Assembly (NCBI GenBank): GCA_963772515.1
Contig: CAVYXC010000005.1
Span: forward strand, 248,001 to 312,000
Direction: 5' to 3'
Length of the DNA stretch: 64,000 bases
Source: JAFAHD01 sp963772515
GTDB taxonomy: Bacteria > Vulcanimicrobiota > Vulcanimicrobiia > Eremiobacterales > Eremiobacteraceae
Position 1 is the first letter of the stretch. The number at the start of each line of letters is the position of its first letter. A program made the position numbers and the translations under genes. Positions 31,591 through 39,919 of the stretch are shown here, piece by piece. The notes under the pieces are model-generated. The model saw only the letters and a program-made list of their open reading frames with translations, did no database searches and was not told the origin of the DNA.

Positions 31591-32188
31591 GGCGAAACCC
31601 GGACGCGCGGTCACCGCAGCGCTCCTCACGCAGCTGGCGCAATCGCTCGGCGCCTCGTTTCTCGAGGCGGTGTCCGCCGCCGACATGGACGAAGCGGCGA
31701 TCGTGCCGGCCGGTCTGCTCGCCGCGGTCGACGCAGTGCGCGCTGCCGGCTTCAACCATCTGCTGGACATCGGCGGCACCGACCATCATCCGCTGACGCC
31801 GCGGTTCGAGGTCTCGTATCATTTTTTGGCGTTTCCGCCGGCGTATCTTGACCCCGCCGGTCGAATAAATTCGACCGCTACATCAACGCTAAGTTCGACC
31901 GCTGCAGCGCTCTCGCCGGCGAGGTTCCGGCTGCGCGTCTTCCCCGACGACCGCGACCCGGTCGTCCCCTCGCTATGCAGCCGTTGGCCCAACGCCGACT
32001 GGCCGGAACGCGAACTGTGGGATCTCTTCGGCGTGCGCTTCGACGGCCACCCGGATCTGCGCCGCATCCTGATGCCCGACGATTGGGAGGGCTATCCGCT
32101 GCGCAAAGATTATCCGCTGCGCGGCCTCAACCGCCGCTTCAATCCCGGCGGCTTGCCGGGTCCTGTGCCGCCGGTGGTGACCAAGTGA
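31583..32188 (+). CDS. nuoC: NADH-quinone oxidoreductase subunit C (element-bearing)
   Basis: 201-residue peripheral-arm subunit. Its signature PERELWDLFGVRFDGHPDLR is at residues 141-160 and EGYPLRKDYPLRG at 169-181. Residues about 93-107 (GRINSTAT and STLSSTAA) are not native; they derive from a palindromic element inserted in a variable loop before FRLRVFPDD. The insertion keeps the reading frame and the conserved C-terminal motif. The start is GTG 31583 overlapping nuoB by 8 bases; the stop overlaps nuoD as GTGA. Confidence 0.93.
   Translation: MSEAKPGRAVTAALLTQLAQSLGASFLEAVSAADMDEAAIVPAGLLAAVDAVRAAGFNHLLDIGGTDHHPLTPRFEVSYHFLAFPPAYLDPAGRINSTATSTLSSTAAALSPARFRLRVFPDDRDPVVPSLCSRWPNADWPERELWDLFGVRFDGHPDLRRILMPDDWEGYPLRKDYPLRGLNRRFNPGGLPGPVPPVVTK
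31858..31907 (+). repeat. Palindromic element inside nuoC
   Basis: CGGTCGAATAAATTCGACCG occupies 31858-31877, followed by CTACATCAACGCTAAG. At exactly +36 (31894) the right half of a second copy follows: TTCGACCG, then CTGCAG. The left half of the second copy is missing. It has the same orientation and frame as the mutY and acylase insertions (GRxNSTAx). Confidence 0.9.
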
Positions 32189-33417
32189 GCACCACCGATC
32201 TCTCGATCTTCGCGAACGAGAAAGACCTGACGGCATATCCCGGCGACGAGCGCGACACGCTTGTGCTGTCGATGGGTCCGCAGCACCCGAGCACGCATGG
32301 CGTGCTGCGCGTGATGTTGCGGCTCGACGGCGAGACGGTGGTGACCGCAGCGCCCGAGATCGGCTTCCTGCACACCGGCATCGAGAAACAAGCCGAGAAT
32401 CTCTTCTGGCAGCAGGCCGTCACCGTCGTCGACCGCGCCGACTACCTCGCGCCGCTCTCCAACAGCCTGTGCTACGTGCTCGCCGCCGAGCGCTTGTTAG
32501 GCATCGACAACATCCCGCCGCGCGCGCAGGTGCTGCGCGTCATGTTCACCGAGCTCACGCGCATCGCGAGCCATCTCGTGCAGCTCGGCACCCACGCGAT
32601 GGACTTGGGCGCGCAGTCGATCTTCATGTACGCGTTCGAGATGCGCGAGCGCATCCTCGAGATCATGGAGTTCGTGACCGGCGCGCGCATGCATCAGTCC
32701 TGGTTCCGCATCGGCGGCGTGGCGATCGACGTGCCCAAAGGTTTCCTCGCCAAGATGGACGACTTCATCGGGCGCTTCCCGGAGCGCCTGACCGACATGC
32801 GCGCGATCCTCGAGAAGAACGTCATCATCATGGACCGCCTCATCGGCGTCGGCGTCATCACGGCGCAAGAGGCGATCGATTGGGGCCTGACCGGACCCGT
32901 GCTGCGCGGCAGCGGCGTGCCGTACGACGTGCGCAAAGCCCTGCCCTACAGCGGCTACGAGACGTACGACTTCGACATCTGCACGCATCCCGCGGGCGAC
33001 TGTTACTCGCGCTTCGTCGTGCGACTCGACGAGATGTACCAGGCGTGGCGCATCATCAAACAGGCGCGCGAGAAGTTCCCCGATGGCCCGGTGACGATCG
33101 ACGACCGCAAGATCATCCCGCCGCCCAAGACCGAGATCCAGCACTCGATGGAAGCGCTCATCCATCACTTCAAGCTGGTGTCGTCGGGCTTCAACGTCCC
33201 CGAAGGGCACATCTATCAGTCGGTCGAGAGCCCACGCGGCGAGCTGGGCATGTATGTGACCAGCGCGGGCGGCAACAAGCCGTGGCGAGTGCGCTGGCGT
33301 CCGCCGTCATTTTACAACTTGCAGGCGCTGCGCAAGCTCGCGCCGGGCAACCTCGTCGCCGACGTCGTGGCGATCATCGGCAGCCTCGACCCCGTCTTCG
33401 GCGAGGTGGACCGATGA
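32185..33417 (+). CDS. nuoD: NADH-quinone oxidoreductase subunit D
   Basis: 410-residue quinone-site subunit homologous to NiFe-hydrogenase large subunits. It has SMGPQHPSTHGVLRVMLRLDG at residues 29-49 (partly quoted), GFLHTGIEKQAEN, and a C-terminal PSFYNLQALRKLAPGNLVAD ending with DPVFGEVDR. Separate from nuoC, unlike the fused nuoCD of enterobacteria. GTG 32185 is coupled to nuoC by a GTGA overlap. Confidence 0.95.
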   Translation: MSTTDLSIFANEKDLTAYPGDERDTLVLSMGPQHPSTHGVLRVMLRLDGETVVTAAPEIGFLHTGIEKQAENLFWQQAVTVVDRADYLAPLSNSLCYVLAAERLLGIDNIPPRAQVLRVMFTELTRIASHLVQLGTHAMDLGAQSIFMYAFEMRERILEIMEFVTGARMHQSWFRIGGVAIDVPKGFLAKMDDFIGRFPERLTDMRAILEKNVIIMDRLIGVGVITAQEAIDWGLTGPVLRGSGVPYDVRKALPYSGYETYDFDICTHPAGDCYSRFVVRLDEMYQAWRIIKQAREKFPDGPVTIDDRKIIPPPKTEIQHSMEALIHHFKLVSSGFNVPEGHIYQSVESPRGELGMYVTSAGGNKPWRVRWRPPSFYNLQALRKLAPGNLVADVVAIIGSLDPVFGEVDR

Positions 33418-33908
33418 CGCCGGCGCGCCAGGCGCGCGGCCGCGAGCTGGTGGCTCGCTACCCCAAGGCGCAATCGGCGCTCATCCCGTTCTTGCAGTAC
33501 TGCCAAGAGCAGGACGGTTACGTGACGCATACCGCCATCGAGGACGCGGCCGAGGTCGTGGGCATCACCCCGGGCGAGGTCGAATCAATCGCTTCCTTTT
33601 ATACGCTGCTCTTCAAGGAGCCGGCCGGCAAGCACATCATCCAGGTGTGCCGCACGCTGTCGTGCATGCTGCGCGGCGCCGAGGACCTGCAGACGCACAT
33701 CAAACGGCGCCTGGGGATCGGCCACTTCGAAACGTCGGCCGACGGACAATTCTACTACGAAGAGGTCGAGTGCTTGGCGGCGTGCGACCGCGCGCCGTGC
33801 CTGCAGCACAACCTCGAGTTCCACTACGACGTGACGCCCGCGGCGTTCGACTCGCTGCTCGACGCCTGGCAGGCGCAACCGCCGCAGCCGGCGATGCCGG
33901 CGGAGTAG
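33414..33908 (+). CDS. nuoE: NADH-quinone oxidoreductase subunit E
   Basis: 164-residue thioredoxin-like [2Fe-2S] subunit (cluster N1a). The four cysteines are in VCRTLSCM (near residues 80-85) and ECLAACDRAP (near 121-125). ATG 33414 overlaps the nuoD stop as ATGA. It contacts NuoF in the NADH dehydrogenase module. Confidence 0.94.
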   Translation: MTPARQARGRELVARYPKAQSALIPFLQYCQEQDGYVTHTAIEDAAEVVGITPGEVESIASFYTLLFKEPAGKHIIQVCRTLSCMLRGAEDLQTHIKRRLGIGHFETSADGQFYYEEVECLAACDRAPCLQHNLEFHYDVTPAAFDSLLDAWQAQPPQPAMPAE

Positions 33909-33911
33909 GCG

Positions 33912-35195
33912 ATGGCAACATTCGAACCGGTACTGACGGCAGGCATCGGCGAGCTCGATCTCACCGATATCGACGTCTACGAGCGCAACGGCGGCTTCGC
34001 GGGTCTCAAGAAGGCGCTTACAGAGATGACACCCGATTCGGTCGCGGCCGAGGTCACCGCCTCGAATCTGCGCGGGCGCGGCGGCGCAGGTTTTCCGACG
34101 GGGCGCAAGTGGAGCTTCTTGCCCAAGGACGGACGGAAGCGCTACTTGGTCTGCAATTGCGACGAGGCGGAGCCGGGCACGTTCAAGGACCGCATGCTGC
34201 TCGAGAAAACGCCGCTGCAGATCATCGAGGGCCTGATCATCAGCGCCTACGCCATGGGCGCCGCGCAAGCGTACATCTACATCCGCGGCGAGTTCCTCGA
34301 GGGGTCGCGCATCTTCCGGCGCGCGCTGGCGGCGGCCACCGCCCGCAACTACGCGGGCGAGCGCATCCTCGGCACGGACTTCTCTTTAGATATCGTCGTG
34401 CATCGCGGCGCCGGTGCGTACATCTGCGGCGAAGAGACCGCGCAGCTCGAATCGCTCGAAGGCAAACGCGGCGAGCCGCGCCTCAAGCCGCCGTTCCCGG
34501 CCATCGCCGGGCTGTACGGCCTGCCGACGGTGGTCAACAACGTCGAGACGCTGGGCTACGTCAAACACATCATCGAGCGCGGCGCGCCGTGGTTCGCAGC
34601 CATCGGCCCCGAGAAATCGCCCGGGCCGAAGATCATGTCGGTCAGCGGCCACGTGCGCCGGCCCGGCAACTACGAAGTGCCGCTCGGCATCTCCGCACGC
34701 GCGCTGATCGAGGAAGCCGGCGGGCTCTTGCAGGGGCGCAAGCTCAAAGCGTTCCAGCCCGGCGGCGCGTCGTCCGCCGCGCTGTTCGAAGAGGATCTCG
34801 ACGTCGCCATCGACTTCGACGCGCTCGCGGCCAAGCGCACGATGCTCGGCTCGGGCGGTTTCGTCGTCATGGACGACACCGCGTGCATGGTCGCCTGCGC
34901 CATGACGCTGACGCGCTTTTTCGAACACGAATCGTGCGGCCAATGCACGCCCTGCCGCGAAGGCGGGCAATGGGTCGCGCGCATGGTGGCGCGCCTCGAA
35001 GCGGGGGAGGGCACGCAAGAAGACCTGCGCGTGCTGGGCGTCATCAACAACACGATCACGGGCACCAACCTGTGCCCGTTGGGCGACTCGATCATGCCGT
35101 TCCTCGGTTCGGTGCTGCGCCGCTTCCCTGAAGAATTCGCCGCGCACGTCGCACACGGCGGCTGCCCGCTCAAACAGACGGCGAGCGTCGCATGA
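33912..35195 (+). CDS. nuoF: NADH-quinone oxidoreductase subunit F
   Basis: 427-residue NADH- and FMN-binding subunit with cluster N3. It has the FMN/NADH glycine-rich loop LRGRGGAGFPTGRKWSFLPK near residue 54, CNCDEAEPGTFKDR, the GAGAYICGEETAQLESLEG segment near 168, and the N3 cysteines in ESCGQCTPCREGGQW with a later Cys near TNLCPLG. ATG 33912 is 3 bases after nuoE; the end overlaps nuoG as ATGA. Confidence 0.95.
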   Translation: MATFEPVLTAGIGELDLTDIDVYERNGGFAGLKKALTEMTPDSVAAEVTASNLRGRGGAGFPTGRKWSFLPKDGRKRYLVCNCDEAEPGTFKDRMLLEKTPLQIIEGLIISAYAMGAAQAYIYIRGEFLEGSRIFRRALAAATARNYAGERILGTDFSLDIVVHRGAGAYICGEETAQLESLEGKRGEPRLKPPFPAIAGLYGLPTVVNNVETLGYVKHIIERGAPWFAAIGPEKSPGPKIMSVSGHVRRPGNYEVPLGISARALIEEAGGLLQGRKLKAFQPGGASSAALFEEDLDVAIDFDALAAKRTMLGSGGFVVMDDTACMVACAMTLTRFFEHESCGQCTPCREGGQWVARMVARLEAGEGTQEDLRVLGVINNTITGTNLCPLGDSIMPFLGSVLRRFPEEFAAHVAHGGCPLKQTASVA

Positions 35196-37574
35196 GCGAG
35201 CCCAAGATGGTCAAGGTGGTCATCGACGGCGCCGAGCTGACCGTGCCCGATACCACGTTGGTCGTTGAAGCGGCAAAACTGCTCGGCACGCAGATCCCCG
35301 TGTACTGCTATCATCCCAAGATGGACCCGGCCGGCCTGTGCCGCATCTGCCTGGTCGAGATCGAGAAGGCGCCCAAGCTGCAGATCGCCTGCGCGACCCG
35401 CGTGACCGACGGCATGGTCGTGCACACGATGTCGCCCAAAGTCGCCGAGGCGCGACGCGGCGTGCTCGAGTTCTTGCTGCTCAACCACCCGCTGGACTGC
35501 CCGATCTGCGACAAGGGCGGCGAATGCGATCTGCAAGACTTCACGATGGAGTACGGGCCCGGGGCAAGCCGGCTCACCGAGCCCAAGCTGCATAAGCCGA
35601 AGCGCGTGGACCTTGGCCCCACCATCGTCTTAGACGAAGAGCGCTGCATCCTATGCCGGCGTTGCACGCGGTTCGATGACCAGATCGCGCAAGAGCGCAA
35701 CCTCGTGGTGGTGGAACGCGGGCACGGCTCGCTCATCGGCACCGTCGACGGCGGCGACTACGAATCGTATTTCTCGGGCAATACCACGGAGATCTGCCCG
35801 GTCGGCGCGCTCACCAGCAAAGCCTACCGTTTCCGCGCGCGGCCGTGGGACCTGGGCCACGCCGACTCGGTGTGCACGCAGTGCTCGGTGGGCTGCAACT
35901 ATCGGATCGATACGCGCTTCGGGCACATCATGCGCACGTTCACGCGCGAGAATCCCGACGTCGACGGCGGCTGGATCTGCGACCGCGGGCGCTACACGTT
36001 CAACTATTTGTACGAGCCGTCGCGCGTGCGCGCACCGCTCGTGCGGCGCGATGGCGACTTCGAGGAAGCGACGCTTGCCGAAGCAGTGGCGCTCACCGCC
36101 GAAAAGCTGGGAACCGCCGCGGCGGCCGGCCGCGTCGGCGTGATCGGCGGCGGCCGGCTCTCCGACGAAGAGGCGTTCGCGCTGCAGCGCTTCGCGCGCG
36201 AGGTGCTGCATACCAATAACGTCGATCATCGCGCGCGCTTGCAGAAGTTCGCGTCGCCGGCGCGCTTCGGCGGACGCCTCACGGACATCGACGACGCCTC
36301 GCTGATACTTGGTGTTCGGCGCGATCACGCCGGAGCAGGCGCCCATCCTCGACCTGCGCATCCGGCGCGCGGTGGCGCGCGGCCACGCGCGCTTGGTCTT
36401 CGTGGGACCGTTCAAGCCGGAGCTCGCCGTGCCGTTCGAACACGTCGAGTATGCGGCGGGCGCCATCGGCGACCTGATGGAGTCGCTTGCCGACGCGGTG
36501 ATGCGCGGCGCGCAGACCGGCAATGGCTTCGTCGACCAACTGGCGCTCACGTTCGCGCAAGCGGGCAAGATCGTCGCGGTCCACAACGGACGCAACACGG
36601 TGGCCGCGGCGGCGCTCGAGCGGCTGATGGAGACGCTGGCCGGCAAGGATCATCAGGTCGGCATTCTCGTGGTCGGCAGCCAAGGCAACGCACGCGGCGC
36701 TGAAGCCGCAGGATGCGTGCCGAACCTCGGACCCGGTTATGCGCCGGTCGCGCAACCGGGCTTGACCACGGGCGAGATGCTCGAGGCCGCGGCGTCCGGC
36801 AAGCTCGACGCGCTGTTCATCGCGGGCGCTAATCCCGCGCTGACCTACCCCGACGGCACGCTGGTGCGCAAAGCGCTCGAGACCGTGCCGTTCTTGGTGG
36901 TCGCCGACCAGGTCATCACCCAAACCGCGGCACACGCCGACGTGGTGTTCGCCGCGGCCTCATTCGCCGAGAAACGCGGCCACGTCACCAATCTCGAAGG
37001 GCGGCGCCAAGCGTTCGCGCAGGCGGTCGAAGCGCCGGTGCACGTCGTCAGCGACGCGGCGATCCTGGCGGCGATCGCGCAGGCGATGGGCAAACCCGAC
37101 GTGCTCTCGGCGGATCCCGATTGGCTGTTCGCGCGGCTCCAAGCGGCCGAGGGCGCAGCAGAGGCCAAAGAGCCGCTGGCGCGGCCCAAGCTCGATCAAC
37201 TGGCTTCGCCGCACGTCGACATCATGGACGCGCAGCGCAAGACGTTCACCGTCATCCCGGTTCCCAAGCTATACGGCGGCGGAAGCGCCGCCGCGCACGA
37301 CCCGGGCCTCGCGCCGATGCGCCCGCAGCCGTGCGCGATCTTCCACGAAGACGACGCGTTGCTGCTCGGCATCGCCGACGGCCGCGCCGTCACCTTGACG
37401 GGCCGCGGCGGCTCGATCACCGTCGCCGCACGCATCGACTCGCGCGCGCCGGTCGGCGGGGTGCTCGTCATCGCCGACATGCCCGAAGCGCCGGTCAACC
37501 TGCTGCTCGACGCGTCGGGCACCGGCCGTGTGACCGTGACGCTGGCGGCGGCCCGCCAGGAGGCGACCGCGTGA
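35192..37574 (+). CDS. nuoG: NADH-quinone oxidoreductase subunit G, broken by a frameshift
   Basis: Large Fe-S subunit split between two frames. The first frame runs from ATG 35192 and carries the N1b [2Fe-2S] domain (YCYHPKMDPAGLCRICLVE), the His/Cys N5 region (HPLDCPICDKGGECDLQ), and N4/N7-type cysteine motifs (CILCRRCTRF, SVCTQCSVGCNYR with GGWICDRGRY). Near 36309-36312 the sequence CTTGGTGTTCGG shifts frame; removing one G restores LILVFGAITPEQAPILDL and the molybdopterin-oxidoreductase-like part, which continues to TGA 37572-37574. The restored protein would be about 794 residues. Complex I needs this subunit, so a sequencing or assembly indel is the simplest explanation. The end overlaps nuoH as GTGA. 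Confidence 0.85.
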
Positions 37575-38581
37575 ACCCGACCGTCGCGCTCGCGATCGTC
37601 ATCGCCATCAAGGCCGGCATCTTGATCTTCGTGGTCGTCACCGCGTTCGCGTATCTCATGCTGTTCGAACGCAAGGTGCTAGCCTGGTTCCAACTGCGCG
37701 TCGGGCCGATCTGGTGCGGGCCGTGGGGGCTGCTCCAGCCGGCGGCCGACGCGGTCAAGCTGGTGCTCAAGGAAGACCTGACCCCGGTCACCGCCGATCC
37801 CTTCATCTATAAGATCGCGCCCGCGCTCGCGGTGCTGACCGCGCTGATGGCCTACGCGGTCATCCCGTTCGGCACGTTCCCCGACGGCACGCCGATCTCG
37901 ATCGCCAATCCGAACGTCGGCATCTTGTATCTGCTTGCGATGGGCGCCATCGGCGTGTACGGCATCGCGCTCGGCGGCTGGGCGTCGCAGTCCAAATGGC
38001 CGCTGCTCGGCGCGATCCGATCGACCGCGCAGCTGATCTCGTACGAGCTGGCGATGGGCCTCTCGATCGTCGGGGTGCTCATCCTGGCCGGCACCACGGA
38101 CTTGCATGGCATCGTCTCTGCGCAATCGGCGCACCACGTCTGGTTCGCCATCCCGCAGATCATCGGGTTCTTGATCTACATCATCACGGCGACCGCCGAG
38201 ACCAACCGCGCGCCGTTCGATCTCCCCGAAGCGGAGACCGAACTGGTGGCCGGCTTCCACACCGAGTATTCAAGCCTGCGCTTCGGCACGTTCTTCGTCG
38301 CCGAGTACGTCAATATGATCACCGTGTCGGCCATCGCGACGCTGCTGTTCTTGGGCGGCGGCGACGGCCCGTTCGTCTCGGTCGTGCCGTATTTGTCCAT
38401 CCTGTGGTTCTTGGTCAAAGTGGCCGCCTTGCTGTTCGGCTTCATCTGGCTGCGCGCGACCCTGCCGCGCCTGCGCTATGACCGCCTCATGGCCTTCGGT
38501 TGGAAAGTGCTCTTGCCGGTCGCGGTCGTCAATCTGCTGATCACGGCGGCGTTCGTCGCGCTGCGAGGACAGGGCTCATGA
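37571..38581 (+). CDS. nuoH: NADH-quinone oxidoreductase subunit H
   Basis: 336-residue membrane subunit with about eight helices at the quinone-chamber junction. It has LMLFERKVLAWFQLRVGP near residues 27-44, GLLQPAADAVKLVLKED, and the loop ETNRAPFDLPEAETELVAGF near 215. GTG 37571 is coupled to nuoG by a GTGA overlap, and the stop overlaps nuoI as ATGA. Confidence 0.95.
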   Translation: MNPTVALAIVIAIKAGILIFVVVTAFAYLMLFERKVLAWFQLRVGPIWCGPWGLLQPAADAVKLVLKEDLTPVTADPFIYKIAPALAVLTALMAYAVIPFGTFPDGTPISIANPNVGILYLLAMGAIGVYGIALGGWASQSKWPLLGAIRSTAQLISYELAMGLSIVGVLILAGTTDLHGIVSAQSAHHVWFAIPQIIGFLIYIITATAETNRAPFDLPEAETELVAGFHTEYSSLRFGTFFVAEYVNMITVSAIATLLFLGGGDGPFVSVVPYLSILWFLVKVAALLFGFIWLRATLPRLRYDRLMAFGWKVLLPVAVVNLLITAAFVALRGQGS

Positions 38582-39105
38582 TAAATCCGTTCACCTCAGC
38601 GTGGGGCATCGTCATCGGTCTTGCGACGACGCTCAAGTACCTGTTCCGCAAGAAGTCGACGATCGACTATCCGCGCGAGCCGTATCCGCATCCCGAGCGC
38701 TTCCGCGGCGTCCACGAATTGCGCAAGTACGACGACGGGATGGAGCGCTGCATCGGCTGCGAGTTGTGCGCCGTCGCTTGCCCGGCTAATGCCATCACCG
38801 TCATCGGCGCCGAGAACGATCCCGCCAAACCGGTCTCGCCGGGCGAGCGCTACGGCTACCGCTACGAGATCGACATGCTGCGCTGCATCTTCTGCGGCTG
38901 GTGCGAAGAGGCGTGCCCGACCGATGCGATCGTGCTGACGCCGCGCTTCGACATCGCGGATTACACGCGCCAGCGCCTCGTGTTCGGCAAGGACAAGCTC
39001 GTCGTGCGCGACCCATACACCCAGCATCTGGCCAACACCGAATCCGCGGTCGAAACGGATCCCGGAGTCGCGCCTGCGACGAGCCCATCGGGGAACGCGC
39101 CGTGA
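38578..39105 (+). CDS. nuoI: NADH-quinone oxidoreductase subunit I
   Basis: 175-residue ferredoxin-like subunit carrying two [4Fe-4S] clusters (N6a and N6b): CIGCELCAVACP near residues 59-70 and CIFCGWCEEACP near 102-113. ATG 38578 overlaps the nuoH stop (ATGA). The last 25 residues are a Pro/Ser/Thr-rich tail. Confidence 0.95.
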   Translation: MINPFTSAWGIVIGLATTLKYLFRKKSTIDYPREPYPHPERFRGVHELRKYDDGMERCIGCELCAVACPANAITVIGAENDPAKPVSPGERYGYRYEIDMLRCIFCGWCEEACPTDAIVLTPRFDIADYTRQRLVFGKDKLVVRDPYTQHLANTESAVETDPGVAPATSPSGNAP

Positions 39106-39608
39106 TCGTCCTCTTCTGGATCACCGCGTTCGTCGCGATCGCGTCGGGCATCTGGGTCATCTCGAGCCGCCAACCCGTGCACTCGGTCGTCGGCCTGATC
39201 GTCAACTTCGCCGCGCTCGCGGTCCTGTTCTTGACGCTGTCCGCTGAATTCTTGGCGATGATGCAGATCTTGATCTACGCGGGCGCGATCCTGGTGCTGT
39301 TCTTGTTCGTCATCGCGCTGCTCACCATCGGCGCACAGCCGGTCGAGATCGGACCGGGCCGGCTCTCGTTCCAAGCCGTGCCCTCGGTGGTGGCCGGTCT
39401 GGCCGCCCTCGTGCTGATGGGCGCCGGGTTGCGCGTCGCATGGTCGCCGTCGGCCGCTTCGCCGCCGCCGGACCTTGGCACCGTCGCCAGCTTCGGCCAG
39501 CAGCTGCTGACCACGCACGTGTTCGCCTTCGAAGTCACAGCGTTCATCCTGTTGATCGCGATCGTCGGCGTCGTCATGATGGCCGGCCGCAAGGAGCTGC
39601 GTTTCTGA
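39102..39608 (+). CDS. nuoJ: NADH-quinone oxidoreductase subunit J
   Basis: 168-residue membrane subunit with five predicted helices, including the conserved AEFLAMMQILIYAGAILVLF region (residues about 48-67). GTG 39102 overlaps the nuoI stop as GTGA. The loop between helices 4 and 5 is Pro/Ser/Ala-rich. The stop at 39606-39608 is followed after two bases by nuoK. Confidence 0.94.
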   Translation: MIVLFWITAFVAIASGIWVISSRQPVHSVVGLIVNFAALAVLFLTLSAEFLAMMQILIYAGAILVLFLFVIALLTIGAQPVEIGPGRLSFQAVPSVVAGLAALVLMGAGLRVAWSPSAASPPPDLGTVASFGQQLLTTHVFAFEVTAFILLIAIVGVVMMAGRKELRF

Positions 39609-39610
39609 CT

Positions 39611-39919
39611 ATGCCGCAGGTGCCGCTCAACCTCTATCTCGAGCTGTCCGCGGTGCTGTTCGTCGTCGGCGCGATCGGCTTCTTGCTGCGCCGCAACCCC
39701 ATCACCATGCTCATGTCGATCGAGCTGATGTGGAACGCGGGCAACCTCGCGTTCATCGCGTTCGCGCGCAACTTCGGCGACATGAGCGGGCAGGTGTTCG
39801 CGTTTCTGGTGATCACCGTCGCCGCGGCCGAGGCTGCCATCGCGCTGGCTATCGTCGTGATGGTCTTCCGGCGCCGCGAGAACGCCGACGTGGACGACAT
39901 CTCGGTGATGAGGGGCTGA
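39611..39919 (+). CDS. nuoK: NADH-quinone oxidoreductase subunit K
   Basis: 102-residue, three-helix membrane subunit of the antiporter-like arm. The conserved glutamates appear in LMSIELMWNAGNLAF (near residue 38) and TVAAAEAAIALAIVV (near 72). ATG 39611. The stop overlaps nuoL by one base (TGATG). Confidence 0.95.
   Translation: MPQVPLNLYLELSAVLFVVGAIGFLLRRNPITMLMSIELMWNAGNLAFIAFARNFGDMSGQVFAFLVITVAAAEAAIALAIVVMVFRRRENADVDDISVMRG

Noticed and set aside
3051..31907. The palindromes as ends of an insertion sequence
   Set aside because: No transposase lies between or near copies, and units are about 26-62 bases long, so they are at most non-autonomous elements.
33647..35131. A 494-codon open frame overlapping nuoE and nuoF in another frame
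   Set aside because: The product is Arg-rich without motifs, and the overlapping nuoE/nuoF frames match conserved subunits throughout.
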